NCBI RefSeq assembly: GCF_031450805.1 | Contig: NZ_JARTVY010000005.1 | Location: 647,502-711,501 of the forward strand | DNA: 64,000 bases | Source: Caballeronia sp031450805 | Lineage (GTDB): Bacteria; Pseudomonadota; Gammaproteobacteria; Burkholderiales; Burkholderiaceae | Direction of reading: 5' to 3' | Part shown: positions 10,059 to 18,696 of the stretch, one piece after another | Layout of the letters: the number at the start of each line of letters is the position of its first letter | How positions within the stretch are numbered: the stretch's first letter is position 1 | The notes under the pieces: model-generated | Database searches by the model: none | What the model saw: only the letters and a program-made list of their open reading frames with translations | What the model was told of the DNA's origin: nothing | Position numbers and translations under genes: made by a program

Positions 10059-10341
10059 GAGGGAATTAGACGGTCGCCCTAGATCTCGTGTTTCGTCGTG
10101 CACGCAGCCAAGGCGGTGACCGTCCTTCTTCCGCTAGCACAGATACGGCCATGAGGTTTGAACGCGGTTGTTGAGGCCCTCTGCTGCGAAGCTGTGGGCG
10201 CGGCACAGACAGTGGTGCCGGATGCAGGTTGCCGTACCGTTGTAGTCGAACCTTGCCAAGCGGTAACCGCCGGCACCACGTGGAGAGGCGCAAAGGCGCA
10301 AGGTGAGTCGACTTTCGTCGATTAGTTCTTCGAGTAGAGTA
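10059..10341 (+). other. spacer between bcpI and bcpB, possible decayed bcpO
   Basis: Burkholderia-type loci often carry a small lipoprotein gene (bcpO) here. One forward frame starting with GTG at 10098 reads a hydrophobic start (HAAKAVTVLLPLAQ), meets TGA at 10152-10154, and then stays open to TAG at 10323-10325 with text such as CRTVVVEPCQAVTAG. That could be a degenerate lipoprotein gene, but the evidence is thin. Confidence 0.25.
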
Positions 10342-12138
10342 ATGGCAATTAGTTTGAGGCTGGCGGCGTTGCCGCTTACAGCCCTGGTATCGCTCGCCGT
10401 TCAGGCGCAACAAGCGCCTGCGCGCGCCGATGAGGCAGCTGCGGCACGTGCGAACGCTGAGCAGAGTCAGCAGATTCAACAACAGCGCGAAGCGCAGCAG
10501 CGAGAAGCAGCGGTACAGGCACCCACGGTGCGTTCGACGCTTCCGACTGTGGGGGCCTACCCCGAACTACCCATCGAGTCGCCATGCTTTCGCATCGACA
10601 CGTTCGCGCTCGATGTGCCTGCGACATTGCCCGATGCGGTGCGTATCAAAGGCGCATCGGCGCTGCCGCTGGACCCGTTCGCGTTTGCGCGTGAATGGCT
10701 CGACCATTACACAGGCCAATGCGTCGGCAAAGACGGCGTCAATCTGATCACGAAAGGCTTGCAGCAAGCGATTCTCGGTCGCGGTCTCGTGACAACGCGC
10801 GTGCTGTTGCCCGAGCAAGACTTATCGACGGGTACGCTCAAGGTTGCACTCGTGCCGGGGCTCATCCGGGAGGTGCGCTTCGCCGACCCAATCTCGTGGG
10901 GCACGTGGAAAACCGCCTTCCCCGCAAGACCCGGTGACGTGCTGAACCTGCGCGATCTCGAACAGGGCCTCGAGCAGATGAAGCGCGTCGCCAGCCAGGA
11001 CGTCTCGATGAAGATCGAGCCGACCAGCGTCCCGGGCGAAAGCGATGTCGTTCTCACGCTCAAGCGATCGAAGCCATGGACGTTCGTCGCATCGGTCGAT
11101 AACTCAGGCAGCCGCGCGACTGGCAAGCTGCAAGGCAATGTGAGCCTCGGCATCGACAATCTGCTCGGCCTGAACGACATCCTGACCCTCGGCGCGAGTC
11201 AGGATCTGTATTTCAAAGACAAAGCGCTCGGCTCCCACGGCTTCAACGGCTCGTACTCGATGCCGTGGGGTTACTGGACGGCGACGCTGTTCGGCAACAC
11301 GAACACGTACTACCAGCAGATTGCGGGCGTGAATCAGACCTTCGTATCGAGCGGCAATTCGCAGTCGGCCGGGGTGAAGCTGGCTCGCGTGCTGCGTCGC
11401 GATCAGAACGACGTGTTCGGCGGTTACGTGCAGTTGTCCAAACGCTTCGGCGCGAGTTTCATCGACGACACGGAAATCGAAATCCAGCGCCGCAACAACA
11501 CGTTCTTCGAAGCGGGCCTGACCGATCGTCACTACTTCGGCGGCGCACAGTTCGATGGCACGCTTGCGTATCGACAGGGCATCGGCGCATTCGGCGGGAA
11601 GGCCGATCCATCGCTGGCGTACGATCCGAACATCGCGCCGACGCCAGCAACGAAACCCGACGGCCCGACCTATCGGTTCCACATGGCCGTGCTGGATGCC
11701 AACCTGTCGGTGCCCTTCGCGATCGCATCGCAGGCGCTCAGATACGTGACGACCTTCCACGGTCAATACACGAACGACACGCTGTTCTACGTCGACGATC
11801 TCACCATCGGCAGCCGCTACACAGTACGCGGCTTCGACGGCGAACAGATGCTGGCAGGCGAGAAGGGTTTCTATTGGCGCAACGAGTTGCAAGCGCCGAT
11901 CGGCAAGACTGGCCAGTCGCTTTACGCCGGTATCGACTATGGCCGCGTGTTCGGACCGAACACGGCGTTTCTGGCGGGCACGCAACTGGTCGGCGCAGTC
12001 ATCGGCGTACGCGGCGGCGTCCCGGGTAAGTACGCGGGGCTCAGCTACGACCTATTCGCCGGCACGCCGATCCACAAGCCGTCGGCATTCACGACATCGC
12101 GCGTATCGGTCGGCTTCCACGTCACAGCCCAACTCTAG
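10342..12138 (+). CDS. bcpB: two-partner secretion outer-membrane transporter (FhaC/ShlB family, BcpB)
   Basis: Starting at the ATG 10342, the protein has 598 residues: a signal peptide (SLRLAALPLTALVSLAVQAQ), a Gln/Ala-rich linker that likely forms the plug helix region, POTRA domains (from CFRIDTFALDVPATLP to about residue 260), and a 16-strand barrel with the conserved VRGF motif (GSRYTVRGFDGEQMLAGEKG) and a C-terminal strand ending in FHVTAQL. TpsB proteins recognise the secretion domain of their partner exoprotein in the periplasm and thread it across the outer membrane. The order exoprotein-immunity-transporter is the one found in Burkholderia rather than in enterobacteria. A GTG at 10303 would add 13 residues and is less likely because it displaces the signal peptide. 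The gene is intact while its substrate gene is broken. Confidence 0.9.
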   Translation: MAISLRLAALPLTALVSLAVQAQQAPARADEAAAARANAEQSQQIQQQREAQQREAAVQAPTVRSTLPTVGAYPELPIESPCFRIDTFALDVPATLPDAVRIKGASALPLDPFAFAREWLDHYTGQCVGKDGVNLITKGLQQAILGRGLVTTRVLLPEQDLSTGTLKVALVPGLIREVRFADPISWGTWKTAFPARPGDVLNLRDLEQGLEQMKRVASQDVSMKIEPTSVPGESDVVLTLKRSKPWTFVASVDNSGSRATGKLQGNVSLGIDNLLGLNDILTLGASQDLYFKDKALGSHGFNGSYSMPWGYWTATLFGNTNTYYQQIAGVNQTFVSSGNSQSAGVKLARVLRRDQNDVFGGYVQLSKRFGASFIDDTEIEIQRRNNTFFEAGLTDRHYFGGAQFDGTLAYRQGIGAFGGKADPSLAYDPNIAPTPATKPDGPTYRFHMAVLDANLSVPFAIASQALRYVTTFHGQYTNDTLFYVDDLTIGSRYTVRGFDGEQMLAGEKGFYWRNELQAPIGKTGQSLYAGIDYGRVFGPNTAFLAGTQLVGAVIGVRGGVPGKYAGLSYDLFAGTPIHKPSAFTTSRVSVGFHVTAQL

Positions 12139-12167
12139 GAACAAGCCTCAAAAGAAATCGCGATTCA

Positions 12168-12197
12168 TTCGCTCGTCGAGCTTTCTCAACGAGCGAA
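12168..12197. terminator. hairpin between convergent bcpB and the HTH-GAF gene
   Basis: Nine-base inverted repeat TTCGCTCGT (12168-12176) and ACGAGCGAA (12189-12197) with a 12-base loop, between two convergent stop codons. It lacks a strong T-tract, so it may act weakly in either direction. Confidence 0.5.
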
Positions 12198-12215
12198 CGA
12201 TCGCGCGCCACAGCG

Positions 12216-13322
12216 TCACCCCGCCTTGTTCCACCGCTCCGCCCGCCGCCGCGTCACCAGCCCGATCCGGTCCGACGCAAGCCCCGCGAGATTGACTAGC
12301 CGCCGCTTCTGCACCGCATCGATCACACGCGGCTGCCGGTCGATGCCGCACAGCGCCCCAAGCGCATTCCCCTGAGCATCGCGCAAAGGCGCGCCCGCAT
12401 AGAACCGGATGCGCGGCTCGCCGGTCACGAGCGGATTCGCGTTGAATCGCACATCGGCGGCGGCATCGTCGACGACGAACACATCGTTCTGCATGATCGT
12501 GAAATTGCAGAACGCCCACGGCCGCGGCGTCTCTTGCGCGTTGAGTCCCCACCGCGCCTTGAACCATTGACGATCCGGCGTCAACAGCGTCATCAGGCTG
12601 ATCGGCACGCGCAATATCTCGGCCGTGAGTTGAACGATCTCGTCGAATTCGGGCTCGTTGACCGTATCGACGAGCCCCGTGCGCGCCACGGCCTGCACGC
12701 GCGCCTCCTCGTTCGCGGCAATCGGATAGGACGATGCAGCATCATCGGGCGGCGTAAGTGCGAGGCACCGCATCAGCGCCGCCGTGAACGCAGCGCGGTC
12801 GGCGGGCGTCTGCAGCACCGTCACGCGCGACAGCCTTCCGAGATCCGCTTCGAGTTGCGCGCTGCTCATGTCGGTCACGATGAGCATCCGCATATGCCCG
12901 AGATCGCGCGACTGGAGCAGACGCCGCGCCATCGACAGACGTTCCCAGTCGCCGCGCATCAGCTCGATTGCAATGACAGCCGGCATCGCGACGCCCGCAT
13001 CGAGCATCGCGTTGAACGGATCGCTCTGGCCGATGCCGCGCAGGCCCGCCGCAGCCACCGCCTCCAGATAGGCCGGCAACGCCGCATCCGACGCCACCAC
13101 GAGCGCAATCGCATTCTCGACGCGCGCCGCAGGCTGCCGCCCATTGCCGAGCTGGTCGCGCAGCGCGATGACCGCGCTCGTACGCACGCGACGATGCCCG
13201 CCCGGCGTCTTCCACGATTCGATCATCCCCTGCTCGATCCACGTTTGCGCCGTCTTGACCGATACGCCGAGAATGGCCGCCGCGTCGCGGGTCGTCAGGA
13301 TGGGATCGTCGTTCAATGACAT
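12216..13322 (-). CDS. DNA-binding regulator: excisionase/MerR-type HTH, receiver-like middle, C-terminal GAF domain
   Basis: The 368-residue protein begins with a helix-turn-helix of the excisionase/MerR type (LTTRDAAAILGVSVKTAQTWIEQG, then TPGGHRRV, residues about 8-48). Residues 65-200 (AIALVVASDAALPAYLEAV ... MLIVTDMS) look like a degenerate response-regulator receiver fold without an obvious phosphoacceptor pattern. Residues 215-360 form a GAF sensor domain with the hallmarks WAFCNFTIM, DARFNANPLVTGEP-like text and IRFYAGAPLRDAQGNALG. The frame is open 18 codons further upstream, but the ATG at 13320-13322 is preceded by AAGGAG 4 bases before. It is cytoplasmic. It lies next to a chemoreceptor gene read divergently, so that gene is a candidate target. 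What the GAF domain senses cannot be read. Confidence 0.75.
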   Translation of the reverse strand: MSLNDDPILTTRDAAAILGVSVKTAQTWIEQGMIESWKTPGGHRRVRTSAVIALRDQLGNGRQPAARVENAIALVVASDAALPAYLEAVAAAGLRGIGQSDPFNAMLDAGVAMPAVIAIELMRGDWERLSMARRLLQSRDLGHMRMLIVTDMSSAQLEADLGRLSRVTVLQTPADRAAFTAALMRCLALTPPDDAASSYPIAANEEARVQAVARTGLVDTVNEPEFDEIVQLTAEILRVPISLMTLLTPDRQWFKARWGLNAQETPRPWAFCNFTIMQNDVFVVDDAAADVRFNANPLVTGEPRIRFYAGAPLRDAQGNALGALCGIDRQPRVIDAVQKRRLVNLAGLASDRIGLVTRRRAERWNKAG

Positions 13323-13632
13323 GAGGCTCCTTGCGTTGAGGGCGCAAACGATAGCTGGCTTCGGCTTAAAGCACAATCGCCGAATTTGATAGAAACGGCA
13401 ATTTTCCGCTTGCGCTATTCTTCAGTTAAATCTACGCTTAACGCGCTTATCTCGCTGTCTTCTGCGGTCATCGGTCGCAATTACCAACGGTTGTGCGGTG
13501 TGTCGGTAATTATGGCTTCCATCGAGCCGAAGAGCAAGACGGCGAAAATTGATAAAAACGGAAAGTCTCGATAATGCAGCGGGTACGCATCTCCCGCACG
13601 CCGCGGACCACGGCGCACTACACAACAACACC
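13323..13632. other. divergent intergenic region, HTH-GAF regulator and chemoreceptor
   Basis: These 310 bases hold no gene I can support. They are distinctly A/T-richer than the flanks (especially 13370-13570) and should contain both promoters. A stretch at about 13553-13574 (TAAA then CTCGATAA) recalls a flagellar sigma-28 promoter, but the spacing is too short to call it. Confidence 0.4.
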
Positions 13633-15213
13633 ATGAATCTCAAGACCATGTCGATCAAGGCGAAGCTCGCCTTGTCATTCAGCTTTCTCACGGGCGTCGT
13701 GCTGATCGTATCGGCGGTATCGATCAACGCGCTCGGCGATGCGAACCGGCGCTTCACCGGCTATGTCGAAGGCGCCAATGCGCGGGCCGCGATGGCGGAG
13801 CAGGTTCGCGCCGCAGTCGACCGGCGCGCAATCGCCGCGCGCAACATGGCGCTCGTGTCGACGCCCGCCGATTTCGCGCTGGAGAAGGCGGCGGAAGCAC
13901 GCGCGCAGGCGGACGTCACCGCGAACCTCGGCAAGCTGAGCGCGATGATCGCGTCCGCCACGGATACGACCGACGAAGCACGCTCGCTCGTCGCCGAAAT
14001 CAACCGCGTCGAAGCGCTCTATGCGCCGGTCGCGCAATCCATCGTCGAACTCGCGAGCGAGCACCGGCAGGACGAAGCGGTACGCAAGATCAACGACGAA
14101 TGCCGCCCGCTGCTGGCCGCGCTGGTCGGCGCCACCGACGCTTACTCGCGCCACACGCATCGGCGCGCCGAAGCGCTCGTGGCCGACGCGCACGAACACT
14201 ATGCGGTGCAGTTGCAGATTCTCGCGGCCATCTGCCTCGGCGCCGTCGCGGCTGCGGTGCTGGCGGGCGTCGTCATCACGCGCGGACTCACGCGCGCGCT
14301 CGGCACCGAGCCGGCCACGCTCAAGGAAATCACGCAGCGCGTTGCTTCGGGCGATCTCAGTCCGGTCGGCATGACGCGCGCGGCGCCCGCAGGCAGCGTG
14401 CTCTCGTCGATGGACGCCATGCAGAAGAGCCTCGTCACGCTGATCGGCGAGGTACGCATGGCCGCCGACGGCATCGCGACCGGTTCGATGCAGATCGCCT
14501 CCGGCAACGCCGATCTCTCCGCGCGCACGGAAGAGCAAGCGTCGTCGCTGCAGGAAACGGCGGCGAGCATGGAAGAACTGACGTCGACGGTTCGGCAGAA
14601 TGCCGACAACGCTCAGCAGGCGAGCACGCTGTCGGCGAACGCGTCGCACGTCGCGCAGCAGGGCAACGCAGTGGTGACGCGCGTCGTCGAGACGATGACC
14701 GCCATCAGCGAGAGTTCGCTCAGGATCGCGGACATCATCGGGATCATCGAAGGCATCGCATTCCAGACCAACATCCTCGCGCTGAACGCGGCAGTCGAGG
14801 CGGCGCGCGCGGGTGAGCAAGGGCGCGGATTCGCCGTCGTGGCATCCGAAGTGCGCTCGCTCGCGCAGCGTTCCTCGCACGCGGCCAAGGAGATCAAGGA
14901 GCTGATCGGCGCGTCGGTGGCGAAAGTGGAAGCGGGCTTCGTGCTCGCGCAGGATGCGGGCGCCACCATGAGCGACGTGCTCCGCGCGGTGGCGCGCGTA
15001 TCCGACATCATGGACGAGATCGCCGCGGCCTCCGGGGAACAGAGCCGCGGCATCGAGCAGGTCAATCAGGCGATCGCGCAGATGGATCGCGTCACGCAGC
15101 AGAACGCCGCGCTCGTCGAACAGGCCGCGGCCGCTTCTCAGGCGCTCGACGATCAGGGGCGGCACCTGTCGCGAACCGTCTCGCAGTTTCGCATCGAACA
15201 CGCTCGTGCATGA
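13633..15213 (+). CDS. methyl-accepting chemotaxis protein, Tar/Tsr type
   Basis: The 526-residue protein has the classic layout: transmembrane segment 1 (LALSFSFLTGVVLIVSAVSI, about 11-30), a periplasmic four-helix-bundle ligand domain (to about 190), transmembrane segment 2 (ILAAICLGAVAAAVLAGVV), a HAMP region and the signalling coiled coil. The hairpin tip that contacts CheA/CheW is intact (IIEGIAFQTNILALNAAVEAARAGEQGRGFAVVASEVR is the region at 14746-14857). Methylation-type Glu/Gln pairs are visible (EEQASSLQETAASMEEL). The C-terminus ends QFRIEHARA, so the CheR/CheB-binding pentapeptide of the major enteric receptors is absent. The ATG at 13633 gives MNLKTMSIKAKLALSF, a normal MCP start; the frame remains open further upstream. 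The ligand is unknown. Confidence 0.93.
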   Translation: MNLKTMSIKAKLALSFSFLTGVVLIVSAVSINALGDANRRFTGYVEGANARAAMAEQVRAAVDRRAIAARNMALVSTPADFALEKAAEARAQADVTANLGKLSAMIASATDTTDEARSLVAEINRVEALYAPVAQSIVELASEHRQDEAVRKINDECRPLLAALVGATDAYSRHTHRRAEALVADAHEHYAVQLQILAAICLGAVAAAVLAGVVITRGLTRALGTEPATLKEITQRVASGDLSPVGMTRAAPAGSVLSSMDAMQKSLVTLIGEVRMAADGIATGSMQIASGNADLSARTEEQASSLQETAASMEELTSTVRQNADNAQQASTLSANASHVAQQGNAVVTRVVETMTAISESSLRIADIIGIIEGIAFQTNILALNAAVEAARAGEQGRGFAVVASEVRSLAQRSSHAAKEIKELIGASVAKVEAGFVLAQDAGATMSDVLRAVARVSDIMDEIAAASGEQSRGIEQVNQAIAQMDRVTQQNAALVEQAAAASQALDDQGRHLSRTVSQFRIEHARA

Positions 15214-15253
15214 CCCGCGCGCGGCCCGCGAATCGCAATACTGAGAGGTAGTC

Positions 15254-17152
15254 GTGCATCACGAGATGAAGACGCCGCCAGGCGTCGCCACCGCGCAGTT
15301 CAGATCGTTTGCAGCCAAGATCCCGCCGTTCTACGCATCGCTTGCAGTCACGATGCTGTCGGTCATGTTCGTGTTCGCGCACCGCGCGCCCGCGTGGCTC
15401 GCGCTCGGCGTTCCGGGCATTTTTATCGTCCTGCTCGCGTGGCGGGGATGGTGGTGGCTCGATCATCGCCACGACGAACTGACCGATGCGCAAGCGCGCC
15501 GGCATCTCGCGCGCGCGACGACCGTGCTCATCGTCTGCGCGCTCGTCGCGATGGGCGTCGACGTGATGCTCTTCAAATACGCCGACGTGCACGCGAAGTA
15601 CTTCATTCTGATGCAGATCGTCGCTTCGACGATGGCAGGCTTCTTCTGCCTGATGCACCTTCGCGCGGCGGCCGCGCTCGTCGCTTTCGCGATGATGCTG
15701 CCGTTCATCGGCTTCATGCTGTGCATGGGCGATATCGGCGCGACGGCATCCGCAGTCGACATCGCGATCACCGTCGGGCTGATGAGCATCGTGATGTTCG
15801 GCTACCAGCGCGACTTCGCGAACCTGATTCGTTCGGAAGCCGAAACATCCCAGCTCAGCAGGGAAAATGTGTGGCTCGCGAATCTCGACATGCTCACCGG
15901 GCTGCCGAACCGCCGCCAGTTCTTCGAAGAGCTGCAGGCATCCATCGCCAGCGCCACGGTAACGAAACGGTCGGTTGCGGTCGGCATCGTGGATCTCGAT
16001 GGATTCAAACCCGTCAACGACACGCACGGGCATCGCGTGGGCGATCATGTGCTCGCGGAAATCGCGCGGCGCATCGAGGGGGTATCGAGTCATAGCGCGT
16101 TGCTCGCGCGGGTCGGGGGCGACGAGTTCGCTTTCATCGTCACCGATGCCGACGAAGCCGCGCTGCTCGCATCCGCCGAGGTCATCATTCAGACGGTGAG
16201 CAGGCCGATCACCGTGGGCAACCTGACGACATCGGTCGGATGCTCGATCGGCTTCGCGGTCTACCCGAACGCGGCCGCGACCGCCGATCTGCTCTACGAA
16301 CGCGCCGACTATGCGCTGTATCACGCGAAACGTTCGGGTCGATCGCGCTCGGTGATGTTCTCGGTGGAACACGAGCAGTTGCTGAAGGAACAGGGCGCGG
16401 TCGAGCAGGCGTTGCGCAGCGCAAATCTTGCCGACGAGTTCTATCCCGTGTTTCAGCCCATCGTCGATGCGCAGTCGAAACGCACGCTCGCGCTCGAAAG
16501 TCTCGCGCGCTGGCAAAGTCCCGTGCTCGGCGCGGTGCCGCCCGGCACCTTCATTCCAATTGCGGAGCAGGCGGGCATCATCGCCGAACTCACGCCGATT
16601 CTGCTGCAGAAGTCGCTCGCCGCTGCGGAGCTGTGGCCGGAGGACGTGCATCTTTCGTTCAACGTCTCGCCCTACGATATCTCGAGCGAGATCCGCACCC
16701 GCAGGCTCATCGAGATCATCAAGGCGAGCCGCGTGCCGCCGCATCGCGTCGCCATCGAACTCACGGAAACGGCGTTGCTGCACAGCTTCGTGCAGACGAA
16801 CGCGAACATGGCGCTGTTGCAGGCCGTGGGCGTACGCATCTCGCTCGACGACTTCGGCACCGGCTATTCCAGCCTCAGCTATGTGCACGCGTTGCCGTTC
16901 AACAAACTCAAGATCGACAAGCGTTTCATCGGCGATATCGAAGCGAATCCGCGAAGCAGGAACATCGTGCGATCGCTGATCACGCTGTGCCATGACCTCG
17001 GCGTGACATGCATCATCGAGGGCGTCGAGACGACGGATCAGTTGCGTATCGTGCGCGAACTCGGCGGCGCGGCGATTCAGGGTTACTACTTCGCGAGGCC
17101 GATGCCGGCCGCGAACATCGACGCGTACCTGCGCACGAGCGCGAGTTCCTGA
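15254..17152 (+). CDS. membrane-bound GGDEF-EAL cyclic-di-GMP enzyme
   Basis: A 632-residue protein with about six N-terminal membrane helices (residues 25-190), a GGDEF diguanylate cyclase domain and an EAL phosphodiesterase domain. The active loop RVGGDEFAF is intact, and no RxxD inhibitory site is seen ahead of it. In the second domain the name motif reads ESL (LALESLARW) instead of EAL, but the metal-binding residues around FNVSPYDIS, IELTETALL, DDFGTGYSS, KIDKRFIGD and GVETTDQL are kept, so phosphodiesterase activity remains possible. It would make or degrade the second messenger at the inner membrane. The GTG at 15254 has GAGAGG 7 bases upstream; an ATG at 15266 is a possible alternative. 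It follows the chemoreceptor by 40 bases and may be co-transcribed. Confidence 0.9.
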   Translation: MHHEMKTPPGVATAQFRSFAAKIPPFYASLAVTMLSVMFVFAHRAPAWLALGVPGIFIVLLAWRGWWWLDHRHDELTDAQARRHLARATTVLIVCALVAMGVDVMLFKYADVHAKYFILMQIVASTMAGFFCLMHLRAAAALVAFAMMLPFIGFMLCMGDIGATASAVDIAITVGLMSIVMFGYQRDFANLIRSEAETSQLSRENVWLANLDMLTGLPNRRQFFEELQASIASATVTKRSVAVGIVDLDGFKPVNDTHGHRVGDHVLAEIARRIEGVSSHSALLARVGGDEFAFIVTDADEAALLASAEVIIQTVSRPITVGNLTTSVGCSIGFAVYPNAAATADLLYERADYALYHAKRSGRSRSVMFSVEHEQLLKEQGAVEQALRSANLADEFYPVFQPIVDAQSKRTLALESLARWQSPVLGAVPPGTFIPIAEQAGIIAELTPILLQKSLAAAELWPEDVHLSFNVSPYDISSEIRTRRLIEIIKASRVPPHRVAIELTETALLHSFVQTNANMALLQAVGVRISLDDFGTGYSSLSYVHALPFNKLKIDKRFIGDIEANPRSRNIVRSLITLCHDLGVTCIIEGVETTDQLRIVRELGGAAIQGYYFARPMPAANIDAYLRTSASS

Positions 17153-17230
17153 CGCCACTCTCCGTGCGGCATGCGTATTGCGTGCAGCGCTGTCATGCCG
17201 CCCAATCGAGGGGCACAGAAGGAGGCTCAA

Positions 17231-17575
17231 TTGGAAACGATGATCGCACGTGTATTTCAATCCATGGAAGCTGCGGAACAGGCACGCGACGCGCTCGTGC
17301 AGTCGGGCGTTGCGACCGATGCAGTCGAGTTGAACTTCCAGGCGGACGAAGCCGGGCCGGTGCGCGGCAACTTTCTGACAGGCGACAGCACCGAGTCCAT
17401 CGGCTGGAACGAAGAATATGACGCGCGATTCAGGCATCAGGGCGAGGTGTCGCGCTTCATTCTTACCGCGCGGGTGGAAGAGGCGCGCGCGAAAGACGTC
17501 GAGTCGATCCTGCAGCAAGCAGGCGGGCGCACGATCGATGCAGTGACAGCGGCGCCGAAGACCGGCGAAGCGTAA
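17231..17575 (+). CDS. small general-stress-type protein, YflT-like
   Basis: About 114 residues with no signal peptide. The pattern MIARVFQSMEAAEQARDALVQ ... VARVEEARAKDVESILQQAGG-like halves resembles small proteins of the YflT/general stress group that carry two ferredoxin-like beta-alpha-beta units. The start is decided by a strong AAGGAGG (17219-17225): its distance fits the TTG at 17231 (5 bases) better than the ATG at 17240 (14 bases), so a TTG start is proposed. No function can be assigned from sequence. It lies 78 bases after the GGDEF-EAL gene, in the same direction. Confidence 0.6.
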   Translation: METMIARVFQSMEAAEQARDALVQSGVATDAVELNFQADEAGPVRGNFLTGDSTESIGWNEEYDARFRHQGEVSRFILTARVEEARAKDVESILQQAGGRTIDAVTAAPKTGEA

Positions 17576-17801
17576 GCCGGCACTTCAGAAAACCCATAAC
17601 CTGTCTTCAGCGCGCGGGAAGTTGCCGTATGGTCGGCGAGGCAGACCGCGCGCCGCCATCATCGAGCCGCCCTGGTCATCAGCCGAGGCCGTGCCACGCA
17701 TATCTCCCGAATCGCTTTGCACCTGACAATTCCTTCGTTCACGCGGGCGCCATGCATCGTTAAAGTGCAAGCCTCGCAAAAAGAACCGAAGGAACAGCAG
17801 A

Positions 17802-18620
17802 ATGAAAACGAGAACCTGGGGTGCAGTGCTTGGCGCACTGCTGATCGTGGCGTCGCATGCGGCACAGGCGGATCGTCTCGACGACATCAGGAAGGCCGGC
17901 GTTTTGCGCGTCGCCGCGTTCGACAGCAATCCGCCGTTCGGCTATGTCGATCCGAAAGACAACCATATCGTCGGCCTCGATGTGGACTACGCACGCGCCG
18001 TCGCGCAGAGCCTCGGCGTCAAGCTGGAGATTCAGCCGACCAATCCCGCGAACCGTATTGCCTTCCTGAAGTCGGGGAAGGTGGACCTCGTCTTCGCCAA
18101 CTTCACCATTACCGACGAGCGCAAGAAGGAAGTCGATTTCAGCACGCCGTACTTCGCATCGGGCACGCAGTTCATCGCGAAGAAGGGCGTGTTGAAGTCA
18201 CCGGAGCAACTGAACAGCCTGCGCATCGGCGCGGACAAGGGAACCACCAACGAGCAACAGGTCCGCGCGCAGTTCCCGAGTGCGACGATCGTCGCGTATG
18301 ACGACACACCGTTTGCGTTCGCGGCGCTGCGCACGGGCAATGTGCAGGCGATCACGCAAGACGGACCGAAGCTCGTCGCCTTGCTCGCGCGCGTGCCGGA
18401 CAAGGCGAACTACGAAATCTCCGCTTTCACGATCTCGAACGACTATGAAGGCGTTGGCGTGCCGAAGGGCGAAACGCGGCTGCTCGATGCGGTAAACGGC
18501 ACGCTCAGGCAGCTCGAAGCCGATGGCAACGCCGCGAAGATCTACGACACGTGGTTCGGCCCGAAGAGCGCCGCACCGCTGCCGCGACTCTTCAAGATCG
18601 GCGATCCGCAGAAGAGCTGA
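17802..18620 (+). CDS. amino-acid ABC transporter, periplasmic binding protein (family 3)
   Basis: A 272-residue protein with a signal peptide (GAVLGALLIVASHAAQA) and a type II periplasmic binding fold of the polar amino-acid family: LRVAAFDSNPPFGYVD, GLDVDYARAVAQSLGVKLE, the FANFTITDERKKEVDFSTPY signature and a conserved Arg/Asp ligand region (SLRIGADKGTTNEQ, ITQDGPKLVALLA). The family captures glutamate, aspartate, glutamine or related amino acids and passes them to two permeases. Those permeases follow in the same direction beyond a strong hairpin. No ATPase gene is adjacent inside the window, so the energy subunit must be encoded elsewhere or shared. Confidence 0.9.
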   Translation: MKTRTWGAVLGALLIVASHAAQADRLDDIRKAGVLRVAAFDSNPPFGYVDPKDNHIVGLDVDYARAVAQSLGVKLEIQPTNPANRIAFLKSGKVDLVFANFTITDERKKEVDFSTPYFASGTQFIAKKGVLKSPEQLNSLRIGADKGTTNEQQVRAQFPSATIVAYDDTPFAFAALRTGNVQAITQDGPKLVALLARVPDKANYEISAFTISNDYEGVGVPKGETRLLDAVNGTLRQLEADGNAAKIYDTWFGPKSAAPLPRLFKIGDPQKS

Positions 18621-18641
18621 AGCCGCGCTGGCTTCGATACG

Positions 18642-18684
18642 GCCCGGACCGCTTGCGCTGCGAGCGGTCCGGGCTTTGCGTTTT
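18642..18684 (+). terminator. intra-operon hairpin after the binding-protein gene
   Basis: A perfect 12-base inverted repeat (18642-18653 with 18663-18674, stem GCCCGGACCGCT, 9-base loop) followed by TTTGCGTTTT. It lies 22 bases after the binding-protein stop and 23 before the first permease. It may partly terminate or stabilise the message so that binding protein exceeds permease. Confidence 0.75.
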
Positions 18685-18696
18685 CCTCGTCCAACG

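Noticed and set aside
4470..12138. Enterobacterial-type CDI locus (cdiBAI).
   Set aside because: Gene order is exoprotein, immunity, transporter, and the pretoxin junction reads DMYN-like rather than VENN, both as in Burkholderia-type systems.
13553..13574. Sigma-28 (flagellar) promoter before the chemoreceptor gene.
   Set aside because: The TAAA and CGATAA-like words are only about 10-12 bases apart, too short for the usual spacing.
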